From Bacteroidota bacterium (GTDB lineage: Bacteria > Bacteroidota > Bacteroidia > Chitinophagales > JADJOU01): a stretch of DNA of 11,692 bases. The translations under genes were made by a program, and so were the position numbers. Below the pieces are notes generated by a model. That model made no database searches. It saw only the letters and a program-made list of their open reading frames with translations, and was not told the DNA's origin. Location of the stretch: assembly GCA_016713645.1 (NCBI GenBank), contig JADJOU010000035.1, forward strand, positions 1-11,692, written 5' to 3'. How positions within the stretch are numbered: position 1 is the stretch's first letter; each line of letters opens with the position of its first letter. Positions 1 through 8,365 of this stretch are shown here, in pieces.

Positions 1-67
1 AGTATTTCTATGGCACGAGTTCTGCTTCATAAGTATTTGCCAGTCTTATTGAATTCCTCTGCCTCTG

Positions 68-1796
68 CTAGAAGGGATTTGAGATTTTCGAGTTCATCAT
101 TAGTTCATGTGTTTTTCTAAAAAAATATGTCTTCATCTTTCCCTTTCCCTTCACCTCCATTTCGCCTCTTTTCTCGAATATGATTCCATGCGTCGTATTT
201 TTGGTCATCATAAATCTATTTTGCAAATGCAGTGCAAATTCAGAGGAGACATGCACTCTATTGGTGAATCCATGGCTTTCCATACGCGCAGCAGTATTCA
301 CCGCATCTGAATAGATATCATAGACGAATCGATCTTGACCAATCACTCCAGCTACGACAGGTCCAGTATGCAGCCCTATGCGAATGCCCAATTTTACATC
401 CTCTGGTAAATAATCTATGATGTCTGCGGGAATTGCAAGTGTATCTATCATCTCGAATGCCGCAGCAGTGATTCGCTCAGCATGATCGGAACATTCTACA
501 GGAAAGTAATCGGCGATTATTTCCTCGCCTTCTATCATCCTTGAAGCAATTTTTTGCGGTAAGACTTTATGTAGCAAAGTGGTGGTAGCACCTAATCTCG
601 CATTGGCAGAAGCTTTGGCGATTTCTATTTCTTTCTTCTGCTGTCTGATAGCATCCTGCTTTTTGACTTCTTCTAGATTGACTTCATCCTTTATTTCTAT
701 GTGTTTTTTTAAATGAAAGGCAAATTCTTCCCACCGTTTTTGGTTTTCATATAAATCTGCGAGGTCCTTATGTGAACTGGCTAAAAGTGGTTTAGTTCCA
801 ATTTCTTGGCTTACAGTTATTGCCTTGATTAGAAAATCTTCTGCCTTTGTTGGATTATATCCCTCATATTTTATATTCGCATAAATTGCACCAATATTTC
901 CGTTGGACATCGCAACACTTTGCTTATCGCCAATTTCTTGAAATACTGCATGCGCCAGATTGTAGTATTCCAATGCCTTATCCAAGTTGCCATCAGCGCA
1001 TACAACATTCCAATATTTCCTGTAACTCGAGCAACACCTAATTTATACCCAATTCCCTTGTGTTCATTTAGTGCCAGATTGTAGTATTCTAATGCCTTGT
1101 CAGAGTCGCGGAGATGATGGTATACATTCCTATGCTCATTGTAATTGCGGCAGCACCTGATTTATTTCCGTATTCACGATGAATGTCTAGAGCTCGATTT
1201 AAGTATTCTAAAGCTTTATCATATGCGCCAAGAGTGCTATACACAATCCCAATATTTCCGGTAATAAATGCAATGCCTAATTTTCCATCAATTTCTTGGT
1301 AGGTTTCATGCGCTTGATCATAATATTCCAAAGCCTTGTCATAGATACCAAGATTAAAATAGACAACTCCTATGTTTCCTATAATTTTTGCAACGAAAGA
1401 TTTATCTCCAAGTTTATTGCATGCATCGAGTGCGCAATTATAGTATTCTAAGGCTTTGCCATAGGCACCAAGCGTTTGCTGTATATTTCCCAATAAATGC
1501 TGTCCTTTTGCTTTGACCTTGGGTAAGTTGTTTTCTTCTGCTATAGCTAGTCCGCGATGTGCATGCTCTAGTGCAGTGTCGTAATCTCCACGTATCCAAT
1601 TTGTATTCGCGAGTTGAAGGATTGCTTCTGCACGGAGCGTTTCTATGATTTCTCTCTCTATCGTCAGACTTTATTTGCGGAGAGATATCGAGTTTTGCTA
1701 GCACTTCATTTACTAGCAGATTGGCGTTATCTAAGTTGCTTTTTTTGATTCTTCTGCTGCTATGTCTAATTTACTTTGCAGTTCTTTATATATCAT
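68..1796 (-). pseudogene. TPR-repeat / class III adenylate cyclase-like protein, frameshifted and lacking the cyclase core
   Basis: Reading down from an ATG at 1796 (starts MIYKELQSKLDIAAEES), the joined frames give an N-terminal helical segment, then tetratricopeptide repeats with the recurring motif DKALEYYN about every 40 residues, a coiled-coil-like stretch, and a class III nucleotide cyclase domain ending at 68. Cyclase landmarks seen are LLHKVLPQKIASRMIEGEEI, GIRIGLHTGPVVAGVIG and VYDIYSDAVNTAARMES, the last carrying the Asn and Arg expected in the active site. The family's central block, with the two metal-binding Asp residues (FADIVGFT-like and GDAYM-like), is absent: ADYFP runs straight into VECSDHAER. 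About 60 residues are missing, in frame. Separate frameshifts fall near 1741-1747 (A7 run on the coding strand), 1660-1675, 1121-1127 and 1005-1010. The family makes cAMP or cGMP in the cytoplasm, but as read this copy could not. It may be a pseudogene, a binding-only domain, or a misassembled intact gene. Confidence 0.8.
961..1571 (-). repeat. 120-nt tandem repeat encoding TPR units
   Basis: The coding motif for KALEYYN-type TPR helices recurs with equivalent positions at 964, 1083, 1202, 1322, 1442 and about 1562. The spacing is 119, 119, 120, 120 and 120 nt, i.e. a 40-residue TPR period. The two 119-nt intervals are exactly those in which the reading frame breaks. The repeats are diverged at the DNA level and are protein-coding, not a CRISPR or satellite. 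Confidence 0.8.
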
Positions 1797-1973
1797 TTCT
1801 AAATGTTTCTATTTATTTAAAAATAAGTCTTCATCTTCCTTAACCTTTACCTATCACTAATTACAAAAGTGAAATTATAATTATACAGTTTTATCGTTGA
1901 GTTATTGAACTTTTTCCAAGAACGGCCCTAAGTTTATCAAAGCCAATATATTCAGCTTAAATTTCATTTTAAT
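1797..1973. other. Short intergenic region, no gene seen
   Basis: This 177-bp AT-rich gap separates the stop of the DinB-like gene from the start of the TPR-cyclase gene, both on the minus strand. It should hold the cyclase promoter if the two are not co-transcribed. I see no convincing terminator hairpin. The nearest match to a Bacteroidota -7 element on the minus strand is CACTTTTG, with one mismatch and no clear upstream TTG. Confidence 0.4.
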
Positions 1974-2466
1974 TCAACCATTCACCCATACATCTTTGGT
2001 TGTTAGTGGAACATCACCGCCCATCTTTATATACATCATCATTTGATATTTATAGGCTGTTAGCCATTTGATTGTGGTCTCAATGAGTGCTTCTCCAATA
2101 GGTGCTTCCTCACCCCATGGGTATTTGACCATTTTGTGTTGCCACTCATCATCATTGAGTGAAGCGACCAATTGGATTATATTTTCGAGTTGTCGTTTCA
2201 TCTCTTGCTCAAAATTATCTATGGTCACCATCGTTCGATTGGCTCTCAAGTTGGCAAAGAAGTCTTGACACTAATGATCCATCTGTCATCCAGTAGGATT
2301 GAAAATTATAACCACAGCCCGAGATATAATTCATCAATTCCTCCATCGTTCGCATATTCTCTTTGGGTCTATAATTGAGCATTTCGGGTTGGATGTTTTT
2401 TGATAATTGGATGATCGTCCCGATTTCTTTTTCTACGAGCTTGATAAATTGGGTGGGTTTTAGCAT
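1974..2466 (-). CDS. DinB-like family protein (one frameshift)
   Basis: Two overlapping minus-strand frames join near 2260-2272 into a protein of about 163 residues. It starts MLKPTQFIKLVEKEIGTI at the ATG at 2466, passes through RPKENMRTMEELMNYISG and DFFANLRANRTM, and ends TTKDVWVNG at 1974. Length, all-alpha character and the RTMEELMNY helix resemble the DinB/YfiT four-helix-bundle superfamily. Many members bind a metal through three His residues; those His are not seen here (NYISGCG sits where a His-containing helix is expected), so a catalytic role is doubtful. Function is unknown. The gene diverges from the rrf2-cbb3 cluster across a 239-bp spacer and lies upstream of the cyclase on the same strand. 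The family assignment is by pattern recognition only. Confidence 0.6.
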
Positions 2467-2589
2467 ATCTTTTTGTCGTGAAAGTACATATAAAATTCAA
2501 ATATGTGTCGTTTCATATAAAATATTATTTACTTTAATTTTTCACCTATTATTAAAATTTTAGTTTTATTTATCATCAATTCCTATATA

Positions 2590-2607
2590 AATTGAAGAAC
2601 GTCAATT
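2590..2607. promoter_or_regulatory. Candidate CRP/FNR-family operator (AATTGA-N6-TCAATT)
   Basis: A perfect 6-bp inverted repeat with a 6-nt spacer, AATTGAAGAACGTCAATT. The TTGA-N6-TCAA core has the half-site spacing of FNR/CRP-type sites, but the inner T and A of the full FNR consensus (TTGAT-N4-ATCAA) are not matched. Its centre lies about 93 bp before the start point implied by the -7 box at 2679, which would fit a distal activator site. That binding role is inference. Confidence 0.4.
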
Positions 2608-2678
2608 AATAATGTAATTGTTATTGTGTTCGAATAATAAAATACAAAAAAAAACTCTTTTTATATTTTATTTATTAT

Positions 2679-2686
2679 TATTTTTG
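2679..2686 (+). promoter_or_regulatory. Candidate Bacteroidota -7 promoter box (TATTTTTG)
   Basis: TATTTTTG matches the Bacteroidota sigma-A -7 consensus TAnnTTTG in full and lies 20 bp before the rrf2 start codon, implying a very short leader. No TTG is found at the usual -33 distance (that stretch reads CTCTTTTTA), so the promoter may be weak or activator dependent. In sequence this AT-rich, a chance match is possible. Confidence 0.4.
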
Positions 2687-2705
2687 CCCTCGTAAACGGA
2701 GATAT

Positions 2706-3149
2706 ATGTTTTCAAAATCTTGTGAATATGATTAAAGCCTTGATTTTTGTAGCTCAGAATCAAACAGCGCTCAGCGCGCAAGTATTATTGAAATTGCTCA
2801 TGGAACAGAAGCTCCCATTCATTTTATCAGCAAGATCATGCAAGCACTTAGTCGAAGAAAGCTAGTCTTGTCTGTTAAAGGTCCCAATGGCGGCTTTTTT
2901 ATGACAGAGAAAGAAAATCAAACTTCGCTCTCTGAAATCGTCAAGGTTTTGACGGCGATTCCTCTTTACGGATTGTGTACTCGGACCAAAGCCTGCTCAG
3001 AGAAGACAAGTTGTCCAATGCATAGCGATTATAAATCGATTAAAGCGAATATTATACACTTGATTGAATTCAATACCATTGGCAGCATTCAAAAACGCAT
3101 GGATATGAGATTATTTTTTACTAAAAAAGAGCAAAACAATTTTTTATAA
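2706..3149 (+). CDS. Rrf2/IscR-family Fe-S transcriptional regulator (two compensating frameshifts)
   Basis: The ATG at 2706 opens MFSKSCEY. The frame slips near 2730, reads IKALIFVAQN, and returns by about 2785 to the original frame with SIIEIAHGTEAP, running to TAA at 3149 for about 147 residues, the usual Rrf2 length. The N-terminal half is the winged helix (recognition segment about residues 29-45, wing VKGPNGGFFM). Three Cys at about residues 91, 97 and 103 have C-x5-C-x5-C spacing, that of the [2Fe-2S] ligands of IscR, so a cluster-bearing sensor of oxygen, NO or Fe-S status is likely. It lies 39 nt before the next gene and probably shares its transcript. Control of the cbb3 genes is inferred from position. 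The two opposite slips leave no net shift and look like sequencing errors. Confidence 0.85.
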
Positions 3150-3188
3150 CCACATAATGGATAAAAAGGCATTTTAATCTAAAATAAT

Positions 3189-3386
3189 ATGATAAAAAAT
3201 CTAATTGTAAATGATAAGAAAGAAACTAAATCATCTATAGATGCAAATTTCTTTATAGATTTGATTCAGTCTCCAATGAAAAAGTGCTGCGGGGATTGCA
3301 AGAATAATGGGAATTGTAATAAAGGACAATCAAATGAAGCGCATTCAAATGGTGAAACTTATAACGAGCAAAATAAAGGCAATTAG
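3189..3386 (+). CDS. Small Cys-rich hypothetical protein
   Basis: An intact 65-residue frame starts at ATG 3189 and ends at TAG 3386, 39 nt after the regulator and 9 nt before ccoI, on the same strand. The first half is mixed and charged (MIKNLIVNDKKETKSS, then ANFFIDLIQSPM). The centre is a tight Cys cluster, KKCCGDCKNNGNCNKG, with spacing CC-x2-C-x4-C. The tail is hydrophilic, rich in Asn, Gln and Glu. There is no signal peptide or membrane segment, so it should be cytoplasmic. I do not recognise a family. Four closely spaced Cys directly before a copper-exporting ATPase suggest metal binding (copper or zinc) or redox sensing, but this rests on composition and position alone. It is one of the few frames here with no sign of an indel, which supports it being real. 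Confidence 0.6.
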   Translation: MIKNLIVNDKKETKSSIDANFFIDLIQSPMKKCCGDCKNNGNCNKGQSNEAHSNGETYNEQNKGN

Positions 3387-3395
3387 TAATTTAGA

Positions 3396-5810
3396 ATGAA
3401 AGTCTTCGCAAATACACCACTCCAAAAAACAACTTGCTATCACTGCGGTGATGCTTGTGCGCATAGTAAGATTGCGCTAGAGGAGAAAGTGTTTTGTTGC
3501 CAAGGCTGTAAGTCTGTCTACGAAATTCTCAGCCAAAATAATCTCTGTGATTACTACGCCATGAATCAACACCCTGGAATTGAAGCTAAAGTAGAGATTC
3601 GCAAAGATAAATTTCAATTCTTGAAGATGAAGCCATTCAAAAGAAATTGCTTCAATTTGATAGCAAAGACCAATCTCAAATCACCTTTTATCTCCCGCAA
3701 ATTCATTGCAGCAGTTGTCTTTGGCTATTGGAGCAAATTAGGGTAATCAATACGGGTATCATAGATACACGCGTGAATTTTAATTTGAAAGAGCTATTTG
3801 TTTCATTCGATAAAAATAAAACCAATCTGAGAGCGGTCGTAGAGACCTTAACCAGCATCGGGTATGAACCGCATTTGAGTATGAATGAAATCTCAGAGCG
3901 CGACATGCATCAGATTGACCGCCAGAGATGGTATAAAATAGGCATTGCTGGATTTTGCTTTGCCAATATCATGATGATCAGCGTCGCACAATATTTTGCT
4001 ATCGTCAATACCATTGAGCCAATCATCAAGTCTTTCTTTCACATCCTCAGTGTCGCATTATCACTGCCTGTTTTATTCTACGCCGCTAGCGAATTCTTTT
4101 CTTTCGGCTTATCACGGTATTAAGAATAAATTTCTAAATATCGATTTTCCTGTGGCGATGGCCTTGGTCATTACATTCACGCGAAGTTTGAGTGAATTGT
4201 ATTATGGACTAGGAGATGGGTATCTGGATAGTATGGCAGGTATCGATTTTTTTATGCTCATCGGAAGATGGTTGCAATCGAGAACATATCAAACACTTTC
4301 TTTTAATCGTGATTATAAATCATTTTTCCCAATAGCTTTAAATGTAATCAAGGACAATAAAGTGATTCCGACAGAGATATTTAGAATTCAAAGAAATGAT
4401 ATCATTCAAGTTCATCACAATGAAATCATCCCTATGGATGCAATTCTATCCAAAGGAAGTGCAAAAATCGATTATAGTTTTGTCAGTGGGGAGAATGAAC
4501 CTATTTCAATTCAAATTGGCGAAATGATTTATGCAGGTGGCAAGCAATTGGGCGGGATAGCTGAATTACTAGTCATTAAGGAAGTTTCCCAATCCTATTT
4601 GACCAATCTTTGGAATAATCCAATTTTTAGTAAAAAAGAAACACCAAAGTCGACCATATATGATGCAATCGGCAAGTATTTTACTTATGTGGTTTTGGCG
4701 ATTGGATTCGCAGCTGGCTTATATTGGTATTTGCAAGGTCAAAACACGTTGATGTGGAACGCCCTTACTACCGTTCTAATTGTTGCCTGTCCTTGTGCCT
4801 TGCTCTTATCTCATAATTTCACCAATGGCAATATTCTGAGAATTTTTGCTAAAAATAAATTCTATTTGAGATCCGCAGATGTCTTAGAAAAGATGACAAG
4901 AATCAATCACCTTGTATTTGATAAGACGGGCACCATTACGCAAGCGAATGCATCCAGGGTTTCTTATGCAGGCAATGTCATCAACGATTCCATGAATGTA
5001 GCTATTTCATCGCTGGCCAAACAATCATCGCATCCTTCTAGCACATTGATTGTATCTTATTTGAATTGCGATGAATCCATAGAAGTGGTGGATTTTAAGG
5101 AGACGACTGGAATGGGGATTGAAGGATGGGTAGACGAACATCATATTAAAATTGGATCTTCAAATTTTGTCGGTGGCTCATTCAATGCAGAAGTCAATAA
5201 GACGAAAGTAGTCGTATATATTGATGGAGAAATCTTGGCGATTTTATCATTTCAAATAAGTATCGATTGGGAATATCAAAATTATTGTCAAAATTAAAGG
5301 ATCAATTCAGTTTGAGTTTGCTCTCTGGCGATAATAATGGAGAAGAAGAAAATGTGGAAGCGCTCATCGGAAAAGATAGTGATATTCTCTTTCATCAAAG
5401 TCCCCAACAAAAGATGGACTATATCGTGGATTTGCAGAAGAATCAACACTTAAATGTGATGATGATTGGCGATGGACTAAATGATGCTGAAGACTCAAAC
5501 AAAGTGATGTAGGTATTGCAGTAGCTGACGCAAAACACATTTACTCCCATCTTCTGATGCGATTATAGATGCGTCGAGATTGGTTTGGTTAGATCGGTAT
5601 ATACATTTTGCGCAATTGGGAAAGCGAATCATTTTATTCACATTTTGCATATCTGCTATCTATAATGTAATAGGATTGTATTTCGCGATCCAAGGAACAT
5701 TATCTCCTGTTATTGCCGCAATACTCATGCCCGCAAGTTCATTAAGCATAATATTCTTGACATATGGATTGACAGATTGGGTTGCACGTGTAAAACATTT
5801 TAAAAATTAA
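3396..5810 (+). CDS. ccoI: CcoI, copper-translocating P1B-type ATPase for cbb3 oxidase assembly (frameshifted)
   Basis: The joined frames give about 804 residues, normal for CcoI/FixI. In order: an N-terminal Cys domain (CYHCGDAC from 3435, VFCCQGCK at about 3489), a heavy-metal-associated domain with IHCSSC (Cys codons 3707 and 3716), membrane helices, the actuator loop with VSGENEP in place of the usual TGES-type motif, the transmembrane CPC metal site (4788-4796), the phosphorylation motif DKTGTIT (Asp at 4920), the SSHP nucleotide-binding motif, LLSGDN, the hinge GDGLND (5468-5485), and two C-terminal helices ending VKHFKN. The enzyme hydrolyses ATP to move Cu(I) across the inner membrane for the CuB centre of CcoN. 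Frames break near 3620, 4100, 5261, 5493 and 5546; each can be repaired by one or two bases. All core motifs survive, so the breaks are probably sequencing errors. ccoS starts 5 nt downstream. Confidence 0.93.
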
Positions 5811-5815
5811 AGAAT

Positions 5816-6009
5816 ATGAGTGTCATGATTATTTTATTATTAGTGAGTATTTGCATTGCAGGGGGATTTCTTGCAGCGTTTCTCTGGAGTGTAAAGGATG
5901 GGCAATTCGATGATCCAGATAGTCCAGCCCAGCGCATGTTGCACGATTCACCTAAGAGTAAAATTAAAATTAAAATTAAAAATCAAAAAAAAAATTCACA
6001 ACCTTTTAA
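5816..6009 (+). CDS. ccoS: CcoS, cbb3-type oxidase assembly protein
   Basis: ATG at 5816, 5 nt after the ccoI stop. The product begins MSVMIILLLVSICIAGGFLA, a single N-terminal membrane helix, followed by LWSVKDGQFDDPDSPAQRML, the characteristic CcoS segment. CcoS is needed for cofactor insertion into cbb3 oxidase. As read, the frame does not stop until 6193, well inside ccoNO, and its tail is low complexity (KIKIKIK, then Asn/Gln/His rich). One extra A in the A10 run at 5985-5994 would bring in the TAA at 6007-6009 and give about 65 residues, typical for the family. I adopt that end; it is inference. Confidence 0.85.
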
Positions 6010-6065
6010 CAACGAACACCTAACAACGAACAACCAACATCAACCAATAAACAAAAACCATTTTT
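6007..6065 (+). promoter_or_regulatory. G-poor, A/C-rich leader before ccoNO with a short direct repeat
   Basis: Between the probable ccoS stop and the ccoNO ATG the plus strand is almost free of G: two G's, both in the direct repeat TAACAACGAACA (6008-6019, repeated about 6020-6032 with minor differences). Such a stretch is unstructured, which would favour ribosome loading in a phylum that does without Shine-Dalgarno pairing. C-over-G bias is also a feature of Rho loading sites. No function is shown. Confidence 0.3.
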
Positions 6066-8188
6066 ATGAATTTAGACAAATTTTTCTACAACAATCGACT
6101 GCCGAAAATGTTTGCGATAGCATGTATTTTCTGGGGAGCAGGGCATGTTATTTGGAGTCATCGCAGCTTTTCAGCTGGCGTATCCAGTACTGAATTTTAG
6201 TGAGTACTTTCCACATCTGGCCTTTGGTCGATTGCGTCCAGTGCATACAAATGCGGTTATCTTTGCATTTGTAGGCAATGGGATTTTTACGGCGATGTAT
6301 TATTCACTGCCCCGATTATTGAAGACGCCGATGTGGAGCAATGCCTTGGGGAAAATCCATTTCTGGGGATGGCAATTATTGATTGTTTTCGCTGCAGTCA
6401 CCCTTCTTATGGGCTTTACAACAGGAAAGAATACGCTGAATTGGAATGGCCATTAGACTTGATGATTACAGTCATTTGGGTCATTTTTGGTATCAATATG
6501 TTTGGAACGATTCTCACCAGACGAGAGCGGCATCTCTATGTGGCCATTTGGTTTTTCATCGCCTCTTGGGTGACTGTCGCCATGTTGCATATAGTAAACT
6601 CCATGGAATTCCCTGTTTCCTTTATGAAATCATATTCATGGTATGCTGGGGTTCAAGATGCCTTGGTTCAATGGTGGTATGGTCATAATGCGGTGGCATT
6701 TTTCTTGACTACGCCTTATTTAGGATTGATGTATTATTTCTTGCCGAAAGCGGCTGGTCGACCAGTGTATTCTTATAGATTGAGTATTGTACATTTTTGG
6801 AGTTTGATCTTTTTGTATATCTGGGCTGGCCCTCACCATTTATTGTATACGGCATTGCCAGATTGGGCGCAATCAGTTGGTACTGCTTTCTCGATCATGC
6901 TGATTATGCCGAGTTGGGGTGGTATGTTGAATGGATTATTTACCCTCAGAGGCGCATGGGATAAAGTAAGAGAGGATCCTGTTTTAAAATTCTTCGTTGT
7001 TGCTGTTACATGTTATGGTATGAGTACTTTCGAAGGTCCAATGTTGTCTTTGAAAATGTCAATGCGATTTCTCACTATAGCGATTGGACTGTAGCTCACG
7101 TGCATATTGGAGCTTTGGGTTGGAATGGTTTCTTGACATTTGGTATGATGTATTGGTTGATACCTAAATTGTATTCGACTCAATTGTATTCTAAAAAATT
7201 GGCTGCTACACATTTCTGGATTGGTACTTTAGGGATTATATTATATGCTATTCCTATGTACTGGAGTGCTTTCCGTTCATATTTTATGATGAAGGCTTTT
7301 ACCCCAGAAGGTCAATTGCAATATGAATTTATTGATATCGTCCAAACAGTCATGCCTTTCTATGTGATCAGAGCATTAGGTGGAACCATATTTTTGATAG
7401 GTGTTTTAATTATGATTTACAATTTAATTAAAACGGCAAAAGGTGGAACCTTCTTGGCGGAAGAAGAAGCGAGTGCAGCACCTTTGACAAAAGAGTATCA
7501 AGCACCAGCGAATTCAATTTGGCATAGTTTTATTGAGCGCAAACCAATTTTATTGTTGGTCTTAAGTTTAGTGATGGTCGGCATCGGCGGTTTAGTAGAA
7601 TTGATTCCAACTTTCTTGGTAAAGGAAAATATCCCGGACGATTTCTTCTGTAAAACCATATACACCGCTTGAATTGCAGGAAGAGATATATATATCCGAG
7701 AGGGTTGTTATAATTGCCATTCGCAAATGATTCGACCATTTAGATATGAAGTCATGCGCTATGGGGAATATTCCAAAGCAGGTGAATTTGTATACGATCA
7801 TCCATTTCAATGGGGAAGTAAGCGAACTGGACCAGATTTAGCGAGAATAGGAGGAAAATATGGCGATAGTTGGCATATCAACCATATGTTGGAGCCTTCA
7901 TCTATGGTACCAGGAACAATCATGCCTTCATATCCATCCCTATTTGAAAAATCAATTGATAAGGGCAGCACGAATTCTAAGATTCATGCCATGCGCAAGA
8001 TGGGTGTCCCATATCCTGATGGATATGAAAATATTGCCAATAGTGATTTAGATAAGCAAGCAAAACAGATATCTGAAAAATTGGAAAAAGAGAATAAAAT
8101 TAAAATTTCAAGTGATAAGGAAATCCTTGCATTGGTTGCCTATTTACAGAGATTGGGTAAAGACATTACATTACAAGATAAAAAATAA
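6066..8188 (+). CDS. ccoNO: CcoNO, fused cbb3 cytochrome c oxidase subunits I and II (frameshifted)
   Basis: The joined frames run from MNLDKFFYNNRLPKMF at 6066 to TLQDKK at 8188, about 708 residues. The first two thirds are subunit I, with the expected ligands: RLRPVH (His 6244, haem b), WYGHNA (His 6684, CuB), AGPHH (6834-6839, CuB) and TVAHVHIG (His 7097 and 7103, haems b3 and b). After a linker and a membrane helix (ILLLVLSLVMVGIGGLVELI) comes subunit II with one c-type haem site CYNCH (7706-7720) and a likely Met ligand in PGTIMPSYP (7922). The fusion is the usual form in Bacteroidota. The complex reduces O2 to water at low oxygen and conserves energy by proton pumping. Frames break near 6141, 6430, 7051, 7639 and 7682; most fit a single lost base, several in A runs. 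All ligands are retained. Confidence 0.94.
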
Positions 8189-8192
8189 GATT

Positions 8193-8345
8193 ATGAAATT
8201 TTCAACCTATTTAGAAAACATTACGGGTGTAAGTGTATATCCACTTATCTCTCTTGTAATATTTGTCGCTTTTTTTCTCTTAGTCTTATTCTGGATGTAC
8301 AGTATAGATGGCAAAGAGATGAAGAGAATTGAAAACCTCCTTTGA
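8193..8345 (+). CDS. ccoQ: CcoQ-like small cbb3 oxidase subunit
   Basis: ATG at 8193, 4 nt after the ccoNO stop; 50 residues. It starts MKFSTYLENITGVSVYPLIS and continues through one membrane helix (VIFVAFFLLVLFWMY) into a short charged tail (DGKEMKRIENLL). Size, single helix, and position between ccoNO and ccoP identify it as the CcoQ/FixQ-type subunit, which helps stability of the complex. Shifting frame near 8337 would replace the last two residues with an acidic extension containing FDDQKK, as many CcoQ proteins have acidic tails, so the end may be truncated by an indel. Confidence 0.75.
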   Translation: MKFSTYLENITGVSVYPLISLVIFVAFFLLVLFWMYSIDGKEMKRIENLL

Positions 8346-8365
8346 TGATCAAAAAAAATAAAACC

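Larger units (their letters stand above)
2467..2705. other. Divergent intergenic regulatory region
   Basis: This 239-bp, strongly AT-rich spacer lies between the minus-strand DinB-like gene and the plus-strand cbb3 cluster. It must carry both promoters. It contains a perfect 6-bp inverted repeat and a -7-like box (listed separately), and a run of nine A's near 2646-2654. No open frame of note is present. Confidence 0.6.

Noticed and set aside
1..67. Possible feature upstream of position 68
   Set aside because: Too short to assign; no open frame or motif recognised beyond the end of the cyclase-like gene.
961..1571. Regular 120-nt periodicity, considered as a CRISPR or satellite array
   Set aside because: The repeated unit codes for TPR helices in one frame, is diverged at DNA level and has no short conserved repeat with unique spacers.
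1438..1704. An 88-codon minus-strand frame reading as Arg/Ser-rich protein
   Set aside because: It is the wrong frame of the TPR-cyclase gene; shifting by one base gives EREIIETLRAEAILQLA leading into the first TPR.
5816..6193. A 125-residue CcoS running into ccoNO
   Set aside because: The family is about 50-70 residues, the tail is low complexity and overlaps ccoNO by 128 nt; an A-run indel is a simpler explanation.
7530..7810. Minus-strand frames opposite the CcoN-CcoO junction
   Set aside because: Both are antisense to well-recognised oxidase sequence and show no domain signature.
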